From NCBI RefSeq assembly GCF_013369335.1, contig NZ_SZQJ01000005.1:248001-312000 (forward strand): DNA of 64,000 bases. Reading direction: 5' to 3'. The notes beneath the pieces were generated by a model. That model did no database searches. It was not told the DNA's origin and was given only the letters and a program-made list of their open reading frames with translations. Both the position numbers and the translations under genes were made by a program. Each line of letters opens with the position of its first letter. Position 1 is the first letter of the stretch. Shown here piece by piece: positions 18,543 through 27,855 of the stretch. Origin of the DNA: Vibrio sp. JPW-9-11-11 (GTDB lineage: Bacteria; Pseudomonadota; Gammaproteobacteria; Enterobacterales; Vibrionaceae).

Positions 18543-19580
18543 ATGAAAAGTAAATTCTACGCAAGTGCGCTATGCGCAGCGACGCTATTCACGACGCCTG
18601 CGATGGCGGCTGATCAAGAACTCTACTTCTACAACTGGTCTGAATACATTCCAAATGAAGTTCTTGAAGACTTTACGAAAGAGACTGGGATCAAGGTCAT
18701 TTACTCAACTTATGAGTCGAACGAAAGCATGTACGCTAAGTTAAAGACTCAAGGCTCTGGCTACGACCTTGTTGTACCGTCGACATACTTTGTGTCAAAA
18801 ATGCGCAAAGAGGGCATGCTGCAACAAATCGATAAAGCAAAGCTTTCTCATTTCGATGACTTGGACCCTAATTTCCTCAATAAACCTTTTGACCCAAGCA
18901 ATAGTTACTCTATTCCCTACATTTGGGGAGCGACAGGTATCGGCATCAACTCAGATATGCTCGACAAGTCATCAGTCACCAAGTGGGATGACTTCTGGGA
19001 TAGCAAGTGGGAAGGCCAGTTGATGCTAATGGATGACTCGCGTGAAGTGTTCCACATTGCGTTGACCAAGCTGGGCTACTCGCCAAACACAACCAATCCA
19101 GATGAAATCAAAGCGGCGTATGAAGAGCTCAAAAAATTGATGCCAAATGTGTTAGTTTTCAACTCTGATTTCCCGGCTAACCCCTATCTTGCGGGAGAAG
19201 TATCTCTAGGCATGCTTTGGAATGGCTCTGCGTATATGGCTCGTCAAGAAGGTGCATCGATCGACATCATTTGGCCAGAGAAAGGCACCATTTTCTGGAT
19301 GGACAGTTTGGCAATTCCTGCAGGCGCAAAAAACCTAGAAGCGGCACACAAGATGATCGATTTCTTACTGCGTCCTGAAAATGCGGCCAAAATTGCGCTA
19401 GAAATTGGTTACCCGACTCCCGTGGCAACAGCACACAAGCTATTGCCTGAAGAGTTTGCCAACGACACCAGTATTTTTCCACCTCAAGAGGTAATGGATA
19501 GCGGTACGTGGCAAGATGAAGTTGGTGAAGCAAGCGTCCTTTACGATGAATACTTTCAAAAACTTAAAGTCGATAATTAA
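18543..19580 (+). CDS. potD: Spermidine/putrescine-binding periplasmic protein PotD
   Basis: A 345-residue periplasmic binding protein with signal peptide (cleavage after PAMA). The mature N-terminus ELYFYNWSEYIPNEVLEDF is the family signature; WNGSAYMARQEG and FWMDSLAIPAGAKN contribute to the polyamine site. It delivers spermidine or putrescine to PotABC. V. cholerae carries two potD copies here; only one is present in this window. Confidence 0.95.
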   Translation: MKSKFYASALCAATLFTTPAMAADQELYFYNWSEYIPNEVLEDFTKETGIKVIYSTYESNESMYAKLKTQGSGYDLVVPSTYFVSKMRKEGMLQQIDKAKLSHFDDLDPNFLNKPFDPSNSYSIPYIWGATGIGINSDMLDKSSVTKWDDFWDSKWEGQLMLMDDSREVFHIALTKLGYSPNTTNPDEIKAAYEELKKLMPNVLVFNSDFPANPYLAGEVSLGMLWNGSAYMARQEGASIDIIWPEKGTIFWMDSLAIPAGAKNLEAAHKMIDFLLRPENAAKIALEIGYPTPVATAHKLLPEEFANDTSIFPPQEVMDSGTWQDEVGEASVLYDEYFQKLKVDN

Positions 19581-19609
19581 GCGTTTTGATGATTCAACGA
19601 TATACTTAA

Positions 19610-19640
19610 AGAGCGGCATCTAGCCGCTCTCTTTGTATTT
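19610..19640 (+). terminator. Terminator after potD
   Basis: AGAGCGGC and GCCGCTCT enclose a 5-base loop and are followed by CTTTGTATTT. Confidence 0.8.
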
Positions 19641-19674
19641 AAGGAAAACAGCTCACGTTGGCTAAGGATTAGCG

Positions 19675-20457
19675 ATGAAGTCAAAGCATATGATTATACT
19701 CATCATATTGTGCTGCCTATTTGTATTGTCCACTCTCATCGCCTTTCTCACCCACGCAGAACTCATCGACTCACGGTATGATGTTTGGTTTGAAAGCAAT
19801 ACCTTGTTTGTCCTTATCTTTATTTTTTTCATTTCCCGAAATACGATTCTCGATAATACCTTTATTAAGTACGGTTTTTTAATCCTGATCTTAAATCAAA
19901 CCTATGACGTGCTGACTGAAGTAAAAGTGCTCGATACTGTTGCTGACCGCCACGACTTGATTGACACCATGATTGAGGATGGAAGCCTGCAAATAGCCTA
20001 CCTGCTCATCGCATTCGGCATTACAAAGCTGCTCAAACGGCTCAATGAGAATGCCTGTATTGATGAACTTACTGGCCTGTACAACCGCAAAAAGCTCTCT
20101 AGCATCAAGATGCCTCGTTTTGACCTGATCTATTTAGATTTAGACGGGCTAAAAAACGTAAATGATACCCAAGGGCACGCTGTGGGAGACTTGTTGCTGA
20201 TTGAGTTTTCAAACGCGATATCACAGGTAACCAGCCGCGATGAACAAGCGTTTAGAGTTGGTGGTGATGAGTTTGTAATTGTGACTGAAACTGGATTGGG
20301 TGAAACCTTTATTGAAAAATTGCACCACTACTTACAAGGAAAAAAGATCAGCTTTAGCTATGGAATTGAGACCACAACGAAAAAGAATTTAGAACACGCT
20401 TTGCAAAAGACAGACCAAGCGATGTATACCATGAAAAAGGCCCAGCGGAATCACTGA
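19675..20457 (+). CDS. Membrane-bound diguanylate cyclase (GGDEF)
   Basis: A 260-residue protein with four N-terminal membrane helices (about residues 5-125) and a C-terminal GGDEF domain (about 130-258). The active-site loop RVGGDEFVIV is intact and DLIYLDLDGLKNVNDTQGH carries the metal-binding aspartate, so it should make c-di-GMP. The RxxD inhibitory site expected five residues before GGDEF is absent (SRDE), so product inhibition at that site is unlikely. AAGGA lies 6 bases before the ATG. It follows potD after a terminator and may be transcribed on its own. Confidence 0.87.
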   Translation: MKSKHMIILIILCCLFVLSTLIAFLTHAELIDSRYDVWFESNTLFVLIFIFFISRNTILDNTFIKYGFLILILNQTYDVLTEVKVLDTVADRHDLIDTMIEDGSLQIAYLLIAFGITKLLKRLNENACIDELTGLYNRKKLSSIKMPRFDLIYLDLDGLKNVNDTQGHAVGDLLLIEFSNAISQVTSRDEQAFRVGGDEFVIVTETGLGETFIEKLHHYLQGKKISFSYGIETTTKKNLEHALQKTDQAMYTMKKAQRNH

Positions 20458-20471
20458 GCCGGAAATTTTCT

Positions 20472-21209
20472 CTATGCGTGCTTAATATCTGCTTGCTGCA
20501 TCGCTAGAATTTCGTCAACCAACTTTGGTACTTCAACGCTGGCTTTTCCGTAGCGCTTTTCTTCGAATTCGCTTTCGACTGCACTCGGTTCAAGGTTGAT
20601 TTCAATCGTATGTGCACCATGCATCCTCGCATCATGTACAAAACCAGCCGCCGGATAGACAACGCCCGATGTACCAATCGAAACAAACAGATCCGCTTCT
20701 TCGAGCGATGCGTATATGTCGCCCATTCTTAGAGGCATCTCGCCAAACCAAACAACATGTGGACGCATTTGTGAAGGGATTTGACAGCAGTGGCATAGAT
20801 CGCCCGTCTTAAGCTCTCCCTTCTCTTCCACTACCTGATTCGAAACACTACATCGTGCCTTGAGTAACTCACCGTGCATGTGTATCACATTGCTACTTCC
20901 TCCACGCTCGTGGAGGTTGTCGATATTTTGCGTAACAATGGTTACTTTACCTTCAAGTAACTGTTCTAGTTTACCCAAGGCGATATGCGCGGGATTTGGT
21001 TTAATATGGTCGTCTTGCAGGCTGATACGGCGTTTATTGTAAAAGTCCTGCACTAAGTCTGGATCACGCTCAAACCCTTCAGGTGTTGCGACATCTTCAA
21101 TGCGGTGGTTTTCCCACAACCCATCCTGAGCACGAAAAGTTTGAATGCCTGACTCGGCAGAGATGCCAGCACCAGTTAAAATCACGACGTTACGATAAGG
21201 AAAGCTCAT
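20472..21209 (-). CDS. cobB: NAD-dependent protein deacylase of the Sir2 family
   Basis: A 245-residue sirtuin that removes acyl groups from lysines with NAD+. Visible motifs are [14 protein letters not shown] (NAD binding), [12 protein letters not shown], and [11 protein letters not shown] with catalytic His112. Zinc ligands are probably Cys120 and the cysteines of CHCC (139-142). Tyr57 and Arg60 in DFYNKRR match the residues that give class III sirtuins desuccinylase activity. It converges on the diguanylate cyclase gene. Confidence 0.95.
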   Translation of the reverse strand: MSFPYRNVVILTGAGISAESGIQTFRAQDGLWENHRIEDVATPEGFERDPDLVQDFYNKRRISLQDDHIKPNPAHIALGKLEQLLEGKVTIVTQNIDNLHERGGSSNVIHMHGELLKARCSVSNQVVEEKGELKTGDLCHCCQIPSQMRPHVVWFGEMPLRMGDIYASLEEADLFVSIGTSGVVYPAAGFVHDARMHGAHTIEINLEPSAVESEFEEKRYGKASVEVPKLVDEILAMQQADIKHA

Positions 21210-21329
21210 ACTACATCCTTTTTAGTCTCCATGCTGTCAGCTTAGCACTCTCAGTGCTGTTGCCCTAGCCTAGTCACTTAGACCATGGTCGAAATCGTGC
21301 CGTTTTTACGTAGTTTTTGTGAGGTTAAA

Positions 21330-21355
21330 CAAAAAAGGCGACATCCATGCCGCCT
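21330..21355 (-). terminator. Terminator after amtB
   Basis: On the minus strand TGCCGCCT can pair with AGGCGACA (one mismatch) around a 4-base loop, followed by a T-run of six. It ends the amtB transcript. Confidence 0.65.
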
Positions 21356-21372
21356 GTTGATAAGGAGGGAGA

Positions 21373-22593
21373 TTAATCGTCATTCGTGGAGGAAATTTTG
21401 TGGATCGCCAGATCTGCGCCATTGAACTCATCTTCTTCACTCAACCTTAACCCACAAGCTTTATCGATAATGCCGTAAACAATACCAGCACCAATCAGCG
21501 CAACGGCGACGCCTGCTACTGTACCAAGCAATTGTACGCTTAAGCTGACGCCTCCCAATCCACCCAGAGCAGTTTGGCCAAAGATACCGGCAGCAACACC
21601 GCCCCAAGCACCACAAACACCGTGCAGGGGCCAAACACCCAACACATCATCGATTTTGGTTTTGTTTTGTAAGTAGGTAAATAAATAGACAAATAATGCA
21701 CCGGCCACCGAGCCAGTAATCAATGCGCCAATTGGATGCATCAAGTCTGACCCCGCACAAACTGCCACAAGGCCGGCAAGAGGTCCGTTATGAATAAATC
21801 CCGGGTCGTTTTTACCCGCAATTAGTGCGGCCACGATACCACCTACCATCGCCATTAATGAGTTCATCGCGACCAACCCGCTAATACCGTTAAGTGTTTG
21901 CGCAGACATCACGTTAAAACCAAACCAGCCGACACATAAAATCCAAGCGCCAAGCGCCAGAAACGGGATGTTTGAAGGCGCAAAGTTGGTGTGCTTACCC
22001 GCGCGAATGCGCCCTTTACGCATGCCTAAAAATATCACTGCGACGAGTGCTATCCAGCCACCCACGCCATGAACAACCACAGAGCCTGCAAAATCATGGA
22101 ATCCATAACCAAACTGACTTTCAAACCACCCTTGAAGGCCGAAATTTCCGTTCCAAATCATCCCTTCGAAAACAGGGTAAACAAGACCAACGGTAAAGAA
22201 AGTTGCAATAAGAACCGGGTAGAAACGTGCACGCTCAGCAATACCACCAGAGACAATCGCAGGGATTGCCGCAGCAAAAGTAAGCAGGAAAAAGAACTTA
22301 ACCAGCTCATACCCGTTACCCTGTGACAAAGTTTGTGCATCGGCAAAGAAGTTGGCGCCATAGGCGACCCAATAACCAATAAAGAAATATGCGAGTGCTG
22401 AAATCCCAAAATCCGCCAGTATTTTTACCAAGGCGTTGACTTGGTTTTTATGTCTCACTGTGCCAACTTCTAGGAAAGCGAATCCCGCGTGCATTAAGAA
22501 CACCATAATGGCACCAAGCAAAAGAAATAGTGTGTCGGAACTTTGCGTCAGGGTTTGTACTGCTCCATGTACCTGACTGGCTGTTACGCTCAT
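21373..22593 (-). CDS. amtB: Ammonium transporter
   Basis: A 406-residue Amt-family channel with about 11 membrane helices. The twin pore histidines are seen in VVHGVGGWIAL and WPLHGVCGAWGG, and FMLMHAGFAFLEVG-type sequence (FLMHAGFAFLEVG) marks the first helices. ATG 22593 is preferred because GGAGAC lies 7 bases before it, while an ATG 15 bases upstream has no ribosome site. No glnK lies next to it. Upstream are a sigma54 promoter and two NtrC-like sites, so nitrogen limitation probably controls it. Confidence 0.95.
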   Translation of the reverse strand: MSVTASQVHGAVQTLTQSSDTLFLLLGAIMVFLMHAGFAFLEVGTVRHKNQVNALVKILADFGISALAYFFIGYWVAYGANFFADAQTLSQGNGYELVKFFFLLTFAAAIPAIVSGGIAERARFYPVLIATFFTVGLVYPVFEGMIWNGNFGLQGWFESQFGYGFHDFAGSVVVHGVGGWIALVAVIFLGMRKGRIRAGKHTNFAPSNIPFLALGAWILCVGWFGFNVMSAQTLNGISGLVAMNSLMAMVGGIVAALIAGKNDPGFIHNGPLAGLVAVCAGSDLMHPIGALITGSVAGALFVYLFTYLQNKTKIDDVLGVWPLHGVCGAWGGVAAGIFGQTALGGLGGVSLSVQLLGTVAGVAVALIGAGIVYGIIDKACGLRLSEEDEFNGADLAIHKISSTNDD

Positions 22594-22686
22594 CCGTATC
22601 GTCTCCATGTTGATTGTTGCGCACTTTTTATGTGCATCAGATATTATTTTTCACCAGCGTGGTGAATCGGCATGAAGCGGGATTAC

Positions 22687-22702
22687 GGCAATTAATATGC
22701 CA
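22687..22702 (-). promoter_or_regulatory. Sigma54 promoter of amtB
   Basis: Read on the minus strand, TGGCATA-TTAA-TTGCC matches the -24/-12 consensus TGGCACG-N4-TTGCW, with GG and GC ten bases apart. It lies about 95 bases before the amtB start. Confidence 0.8.
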
Positions 22703-22808
22703 CTTATCAATGAATGAGAGGCGCTGATTTAAGGTGTTAATATTTAAGTGATTATTTTCTTAGGCAGGGTTTTTAGTATTAAATATTGAATCATAGCCGC
22801 TTACAATT

Positions 22809-22859
22809 TGCACCAATACAGTGAAGGCGCACCAACTTAAAGCGCGCAACTATGGTGCA
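22809..22859. promoter_or_regulatory. Two NtrC-like enhancer sites upstream of amtB
   Basis: Two copies of the NtrC pattern GCAC-N7-GTGC, each with one mismatch: GCAC-CAATACA-GTGA at 22810-22824 and GCGC-AACTATG-GTGC at 22844-22858. Their centres are 34 bases apart, about three helical turns, and 120-170 bases upstream of the sigma54 promoter. The rest of the 309-base gap (22594-22902) shows no gene. Confidence 0.7.
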
Positions 22860-22902
22860 CAAATGGCCCCGCATGAGTTGCAGGGCACAAACGATCACGC
22901 TG

Positions 22903-23319
22903 TTACAGGTTCGGTCCTTTGGAAAAACTAAAGGGTAAGTTATCCCTCAATCGAGTCATACCTTGAAACATCCGTATAAACCAGACCACAATCGCGACTA
23001 AGCCAAAAACAAAACCTATGTATGGGATAAAATAGGCAACCTTGTCGATAAGCTGACTGTTGTACCAATAATCGTTGACCCCTGACAAGACACCATTGGA
23101 TGTGGCGACCGTGATGATGAGCACGACAAAATAGGTCAAGTTAAGAAAAAAGGTACGAATTAAGCCATAGTAGTGGGAATCTAAAACCTCACCGTCTTGC
23201 CCTTTATCTAGTCGGTATCCTGCGTACACAATCGCGATAACGCCGGAAATCAAACAAGTAAAAGGGGTGAAACAACTGAGGATATAGGCAACCCAGATAC
23301 CTTTATGAGGTTTGTTCAT
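22903..23319 (-). CDS. Small membrane protein at the end of the formate dehydrogenase operon
   Basis: A 138-residue protein starting MNKPHKGIWVAYILSCFTPF, with three or four membrane helices. The pattern resembles DUF4870/Tic20-like small membrane proteins, but no firm family is claimed. GGAG lies 9 bases before the chosen ATG, and the gene overlaps the cytochrome b subunit gene by 17 bases. The same position is occupied by a hypothetical gene in V. cholerae. A role in assembly or stability of the membrane complex is inference only. Confidence 0.75.
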   Translation of the reverse strand: MNKPHKGIWVAYILSCFTPFTCLISGVIAIVYAGYRLDKGQDGEVLDSHYYGLIRTFFLNLTYFVVLIITVATSNGVLSGVNDYWYNSQLIDKVAYFIPYIGFVFGLVAIVVWFIRMFQGMTRLRDNLPFSFSKGPNL

Positions 23320-24355
23320 TGGTAGTGACTCCTTCGACACGTTGAGCAGTTTTAGCCGCTTGCTCTTGTTTCTCTTGCTCCATCACCTCGTGATACCAAA
23401 GATCGTGGTGCTCTTTTGCCCAAGTTTCATCAACTTCTCCGGTTACCATGCCTTCCAAAGCTCCTTCCATGCCAAACAGACCGATGTAGATATGGAAAAC
23501 AAAACCACAGATGAGGATCAAGGCGGCGATCATATGGACGAGGTTCGACATCTCCATATCACGACGAGTTTGACCAAAGATAGGGAAATCGAGTACCAGC
23601 CCACTCAGCGCCACCACACTCCCGACGACAATCAACATCCAAAACAGTGCTTTTTCGCCCGCGTTTGAGAACTCTGCCGAAGGATGGGAACCTTTGTGCT
23701 TACCTACCATACCGCCCAGTTTCATAAACCAGTGCAAATCGACCTTTCTAAAGATCGACTTACGCCACCATTTGACGAGCACGCACAGCAACAATACATA
23801 GAAAATTGGTCCGATATAGTTATGGTACTGCTTAGCCAACATAATGATGAACCCCCATAAATCCGCAGGGATATACGGCTTAAGAAAGTGCTTACCATAG
23901 ACTAACATCAGTCCACTAAACGCGAGAGTTAAGAAAGTGAACGCCATACTCCAGTGCAATGCGCGATCAAGTCGGGACCAACGCTTGATCTTACGACCAG
24001 TTCTTGGCGCACTGAGCATAATCGGTCCAACCACAAGATACATCAGCGTCACTAGCGCGATACTGCCAAAAATGGCCACCGCTCCCGCTGGAGACATCCA
24101 TTTCTCTTTTAATATGTACCAAGCTTGCCCAGGTGCACTGATGAGAGTGCCATGCTCTGGGAACTGAGACGTGGTATACCCCTCTTCGCCTTGACGAACT
24201 TGACGCCAAAAATCGGCGCCCGCCAGTTGGGTCATTTCGCGTTGTGCAACTTGAGACTCGCTTTGCTCGGCATAGGCGGGTAACGACCAAGCAAATGACA
24301 ATGCTGCCAACAGAGACAGCATTGCGAGAGATGCACGTTTAAATAGTGAAAACAT
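23303..24355 (-). CDS. Formate dehydrogenase cytochrome b556 subunit (gamma)
   Basis: A 350-residue membrane subunit that anchors the dehydrogenase and passes electrons to quinone. A signal peptide (cleavage after AYA) is followed by a periplasmic N-terminal stretch, a membrane helix at about residues 95-115 and the four-helix cytochrome b core with haem histidines in RALHWSMAFTFL, KQYHNYIGP and MIAALILICGFVFHIYIG. The ATG at 24355 has GGAG about 8 bases upstream; longer readings lack it. The long exported N-terminal extension is typical of FdoI-like subunits in vibrios. Confidence 0.92.
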   Translation of the reverse strand: MFSLFKRASLAMLSLLAALSFAWSLPAYAEQSESQVAQREMTQLAGADFWRQVRQGEEGYTTSQFPEHGTLISAPGQAWYILKEKWMSPAGAVAIFGSIALVTLMYLVVGPIMLSAPRTGRKIKRWSRLDRALHWSMAFTFLTLAFSGLMLVYGKHFLKPYIPADLWGFIIMLAKQYHNYIGPIFYVLLLCVLVKWWRKSIFRKVDLHWFMKLGGMVGKHKGSHPSAEFSNAGEKALFWMLIVVGSVVALSGLVLDFPIFGQTRRDMEMSNLVHMIAALILICGFVFHIYIGLFGMEGALEGMVTGEVDETWAKEHHDLWYHEVMEQEKQEQAAKTAQRVEGVTTNEQTS

Positions 24356-24369
24356 GACTCTCTCCAGCA

Positions 24370-24978
24370 TCAACTCTTGGTGGCATCGTAAGACAAATCG
24401 TTGCCGTCGGTCCAACCAGCCCCTTTCGCTCCGCGCTCAACTACACGCTGACGGAAAATATCAGAGACTTTTTCGGCATCGCCTGCCAGCAAGGCTTTGG
24501 TTGAACAAAGTGATGCACACATAGGCAATTTGCCTTCTGCGATACGATTAGCACCATATTTGTGACGTTCTTCAGTCGAACCTGGCTCGGTTTCTGGACC
24601 GCCAGCACAAAACGTACACTTATCCATTTTGCCACGCTCGCCAAAGGCTTCCTGTTTAGGAAACTGCGGCGCGCCAAACGGACAAGCAAACAGACAATAG
24701 CCACAACCGATACAGAGATCTTTGTTGTGCAGCACAATGCCATCTTCGGTATGCTCAAAGCAATCGGCAGGACAAACCGCCATACATGGCGCATCTGTAC
24801 AGTGCATACAGGCTACAGAGATCGAGTTCTCTCCAAGCTCGCCATCGTTAAGCGTGACAACGCGTCGACGTTGAATCCCCCACTCTAATGCGTCGTCATT
24901 TTCGTTCTTACATGCAGTGACACAGCCGTTACATTCGATGCAGCGTTTGGTGTCACAAAGGAATTTCATTTTAGCCAT
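24370..24978 (-). CDS. Formate dehydrogenase iron-sulfur subunit (beta)
   Basis: A 202-residue ferredoxin-type subunit with four [4Fe-4S] motifs: CIECNGCVTACK, CMHCTDAPCMAVCP, CIGCGYCLFACP and the split CTFCAGG / CASLCS. It relays electrons from FdhA to the cytochrome b subunit. No membrane anchor or signal is present, so it is probably exported with FdhA by the Tat system. GGAG precedes the ATG by 9 bases. Confidence 0.95.
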   Translation of the reverse strand: MAKMKFLCDTKRCIECNGCVTACKNENDDALEWGIQRRRVVTLNDGELGENSISVACMHCTDAPCMAVCPADCFEHTEDGIVLHNKDLCIGCGYCLFACPFGAPQFPKQEAFGERGKMDKCTFCAGGPETEPGSTEERHKYGANRIAEGKLPMCASLCSTKALLAGDAEKVSDIFRQRVVERGAKGAGWTDGNDLSYDATKS

Positions 24979-24989
24979 TTTTTGACTCC

Positions 24990-27845
24990 TTACGCTTTGC
25001 GAATGTTACATAGAGTGACTTTGGTTTCTTGCATCTGCGTGACCGGGTCATAGCCATACGTGGTCGCAATGTTAGCCGACTCACCAATCACATAAGGGTC
25101 AGTCCCCTCTGGGTATTTATTACGCAGATCTTCACCCTGGAATTTGCCGCCAAAGTGGAATGGAATAAACGCCATGCCCGGCTTAACCCGACGAGTCACC
25201 ATGGCTTTAACGTGGATTCGTCCCTTTTCGGCACCTTCAACCCAAACCATCTCTCCGTCTCTAAAGCCCAAGTCGTTGGCATCTTTCGGGTTCACTTCAA
25301 CGAACATCTCTTGTTGAAGCTCGGCAAGCCAAGGGTTGGAGCGTGTTTCTTCACCACCCCCTTCGTATTCAACTAAACGGCCTGATGTAAGGATAATGGG
25401 GTATTCGCCGGAGACGTCTTTGTCTTGAATTGACTTGTACATGGTCGGCAAGCGATAAATAGACTCACTGTCATCCCAAGTTGGGTAATCGGCAACCAAG
25501 TCACGTCGCGGCGTGTAGAGTGGTTCACGGTGCAGTGGCACGCGATCAGGGAAAGTCCACACCACAGCGCGTGCTTTAGCGTTACCAAATGGCATACATC
25601 CATGTTTGATCGCCACTCGTTGGATCCCGCCAGATAAATCTGTTTTCCAGTTTTTACCTTCTGCAGCGGCTTGTTCTTCTGCGGTGAGGTCGTTCCACCA
25701 ACCCAGCGCTTTGAGTAGCTTATCGTTAAATTCAGGGTAGCCATCTTCTAGCTCACACCCTTTCGAGTAGCTGTCTTCTGCAAGCAGATTTTGGCCTTCA
25801 AACTCAACGCCAAAGCGAGCGCGGAAGTTACCGCCGCCTTGAGCTACCGGTTTAGAGGTGTCATAGAGAATATGTGTGCCTGGATGCTTCATCTCTGGTG
25901 TGCCCCAGCACGGCCAAGGCAAGCCATAGGTTTCACCGTGAGCTGCGCCGCCTTCTGCCTCTAGTGAGGTTTTATGGAAGGTATGCCAGTTTTGTTGATG
26001 AGTTTTAAGTCGCTCGGGGCTTTGACCTGTATAGCCTATAGTCCACATGCCACGGTTGAACTCACGGGTAATGTCTTCGATAAGTGGTTGGTTGTTCTCA
26101 ACCTTGATGTTCTTAAACAGTTGATCTGCAAAGCCCAACTTTTTCGTCAACAAGTACATGATTTCGTGGTCAGGCTTAGACTCAAATAGCGGCTCTACAA
26201 CCTTGTCACGCCACTGTATCGAACGGTTCGAAGCCGTCACACTGCCATAGGTTTCAAATTGAGTGGTGGCTGGCAGCAGGTAAACACCGTCGGTGCGGTC
26301 ATTCATTACGGCGGCGACCGTTGGGTATGGATCAACAATCACCATCATATCGAGCTTTTGCATCGCTTTGCGCATCTCGACACCACGCGTTTGTGAGTTC
26401 ACGGCGTGTCCCCAGTAGAACATGGCGCGAATATTATCGTTTTGTTCAATGCTGTCTTTGTTTTCGAGTACCCCATCAATCCAACGTGATACTGGAATGC
26501 CCATGTTGTTCATGGGCTTCTTGCCACGGTACTCGTTTTGGTCGAACTGACCTTTGACCCATTCATAGTCAAGGTCCCACACTTTCGACCAATGCTTCCA
26601 AGCGCCATCAGATAGACCGTAGTAACCAGGAAGAGTGTGAGACAGCACCCCAAGGTCAGTTGCGCCCTGGACATTGTCGTGACCACGGAAGATGTTAGCA
26701 CCGCCGCCTGATTTACCCATATTGCCTAGCGCCAACTCAAGCACACAGTAAGCACGAGTATTATTGTTACCCGTGGTGTGCTGAGTCCCTCCCATACACC
26801 ACACGACGCAGCCCGGACGGTTTTCAGACAGCAGTTTTGCTGTTTTGTACACATCGGCTTCGGAAACCCCCGTTACACGCTCGACTTCAGCAGGCGTCCA
26901 TTTGGCAACTTCCTCACGGATTTCATCCATACCAAACACACGTTGACGAATAAACTCTTTATCTTCCCACTGGTTAGCAAATACATGCCACAGGATGCCC
27001 CAAATAAATGCGACGTCCGAACCAGGACGAAGGGAAACATAATGGTCGGATTTAGCGGCTGTACGAGTACGACGAGGATCGGCAACCACGATCTTACAGT
27101 TGTTCTTCTCTTTTGCGATCAAGATGTGCTGCATCGCTACTGGATGCGCTTCAGCAGGGTTAGAGCCAATGAACAGCATCGACTTACAGTTATGCATGTC
27201 ATTGAACGAGTTGGTCATCGCACCATAACCCCAAGTGTTCGCCACACCAGCAACCGTCGTCGAGTGACAGATACGTGCTTGGTGATCGACGTTATTGGTG
27301 CCAAACAAGGAAGCCATTTTACGGAACATATAAGCTTGTTCATTACTGTGCTTGGCGCTACCTAACCAGTAGACTGAGTCGGGGCCAGATTGTTTGCGGA
27401 TGTCTAATACCTTATTGCCAATCTCTTCGATGGCTTGATCCCACGAGAGCTTCTTCCATTTGCCGTTTTCGAGTTTCATTGGGTATTTCAAACGACGCTC
27501 ACCATGACCATGCTCACGCAGCGCCGCGCCTTTTGCACAGTGTCCACCAGCGTTAAATGGGTGGTCAAAAGCCGGCTCTTGTCCTGTCCAAACGCCATTT
27601 TGTACTTCGGCGTAAATGCCACAGCCCACTGAGCAATGTGAACAGATGGTACGTTTGATCTCCTTTTTTGCCGAAGGCTCAACCGAATTCGCTTGAGCCT
27701 TCTTGATCATTCCCGGCGCAAACATACCCGCCCCCACTACCGCTCCGCCCGCGGCCAGTGAGCTGTTTTTCATGAAGGTACGGCGAGAGACGCCTAACTG
27801 ACTTTGTTCTTTAGTGACGCTGTCGGAGCGTTTAACTAGTTTCAT
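24990..27845 (-). CDS. Formate dehydrogenase catalytic subunit (alpha), cysteine type
   Basis: A 951-residue bis-MGD oxidoreductase that oxidises formate to CO2 in the periplasm. A Tat signal SRRTFMK (residues 20-26) is followed by a hydrophobic stretch. The [4Fe-4S] ligands are Cys68, Cys71, Cys75 and Cys103. The metal ligand is Cys193 in RICHSTTVAG, followed by His194, so the enzyme uses cysteine and not selenocysteine; no in-frame TGA is present. The molybdopterin dinucleotide-binding domain occupies the C-terminus. Nearby tungstate transport genes make tungsten as well as molybdenum a possible metal. Confidence 0.96.
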   Translation of the reverse strand: MKLVKRSDSVTKEQSQLGVSRRTFMKNSSLAAGGAVVGAGMFAPGMIKKAQANSVEPSAKKEIKRTICSHCSVGCGIYAEVQNGVWTGQEPAFDHPFNAGGHCAKGAALREHGHGERRLKYPMKLENGKWKKLSWDQAIEEIGNKVLDIRKQSGPDSVYWLGSAKHSNEQAYMFRKMASLFGTNNVDHQARICHSTTVAGVANTWGYGAMTNSFNDMHNCKSMLFIGSNPAEAHPVAMQHILIAKEKNNCKIVVADPRRTRTAAKSDHYVSLRPGSDVAFIWGILWHVFANQWEDKEFIRQRVFGMDEIREEVAKWTPAEVERVTGVSEADVYKTAKLLSENRPGCVVWCMGGTQHTTGNNNTRAYCVLELALGNMGKSGGGANIFRGHDNVQGATDLGVLSHTLPGYYGLSDGAWKHWSKVWDLDYEWVKGQFDQNEYRGKKPMNNMGIPVSRWIDGVLENKDSIEQNDNIRAMFYWGHAVNSQTRGVEMRKAMQKLDMMVIVDPYPTVAAVMNDRTDGVYLLPATTQFETYGSVTASNRSIQWRDKVVEPLFESKPDHEIMYLLTKKLGFADQLFKNIKVENNQPLIEDITREFNRGMWTIGYTGQSPERLKTHQQNWHTFHKTSLEAEGGAAHGETYGLPWPCWGTPEMKHPGTHILYDTSKPVAQGGGNFRARFGVEFEGQNLLAEDSYSKGCELEDGYPEFNDKLLKALGWWNDLTAEEQAAAEGKNWKTDLSGGIQRVAIKHGCMPFGNAKARAVVWTFPDRVPLHREPLYTPRRDLVADYPTWDDSESIYRLPTMYKSIQDKDVSGEYPIILTSGRLVEYEGGGEETRSNPWLAELQQEMFVEVNPKDANDLGFRDGEMVWVEGAEKGRIHVKAMVTRRVKPGMAFIPFHFGGKFQGEDLRNKYPEGTDPYVIGESANIATTYGYDPVTQMQETKVTLCNIRKA

Positions 27846-27855
27846 CGTTTAGCTC

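Noticed and set aside
27264..27269. Possible selenocysteine codon in fdhA
   Set aside because: The active-site position in RICHSTTVAG is an ordinary cysteine codon and the reading frame has no internal TGA.
26778..27365. 195-codon plus-strand open frame within fdhA
   Set aside because: It is a shadow of the strongly conserved fdhA coding strand, with no ribosome site or family match.
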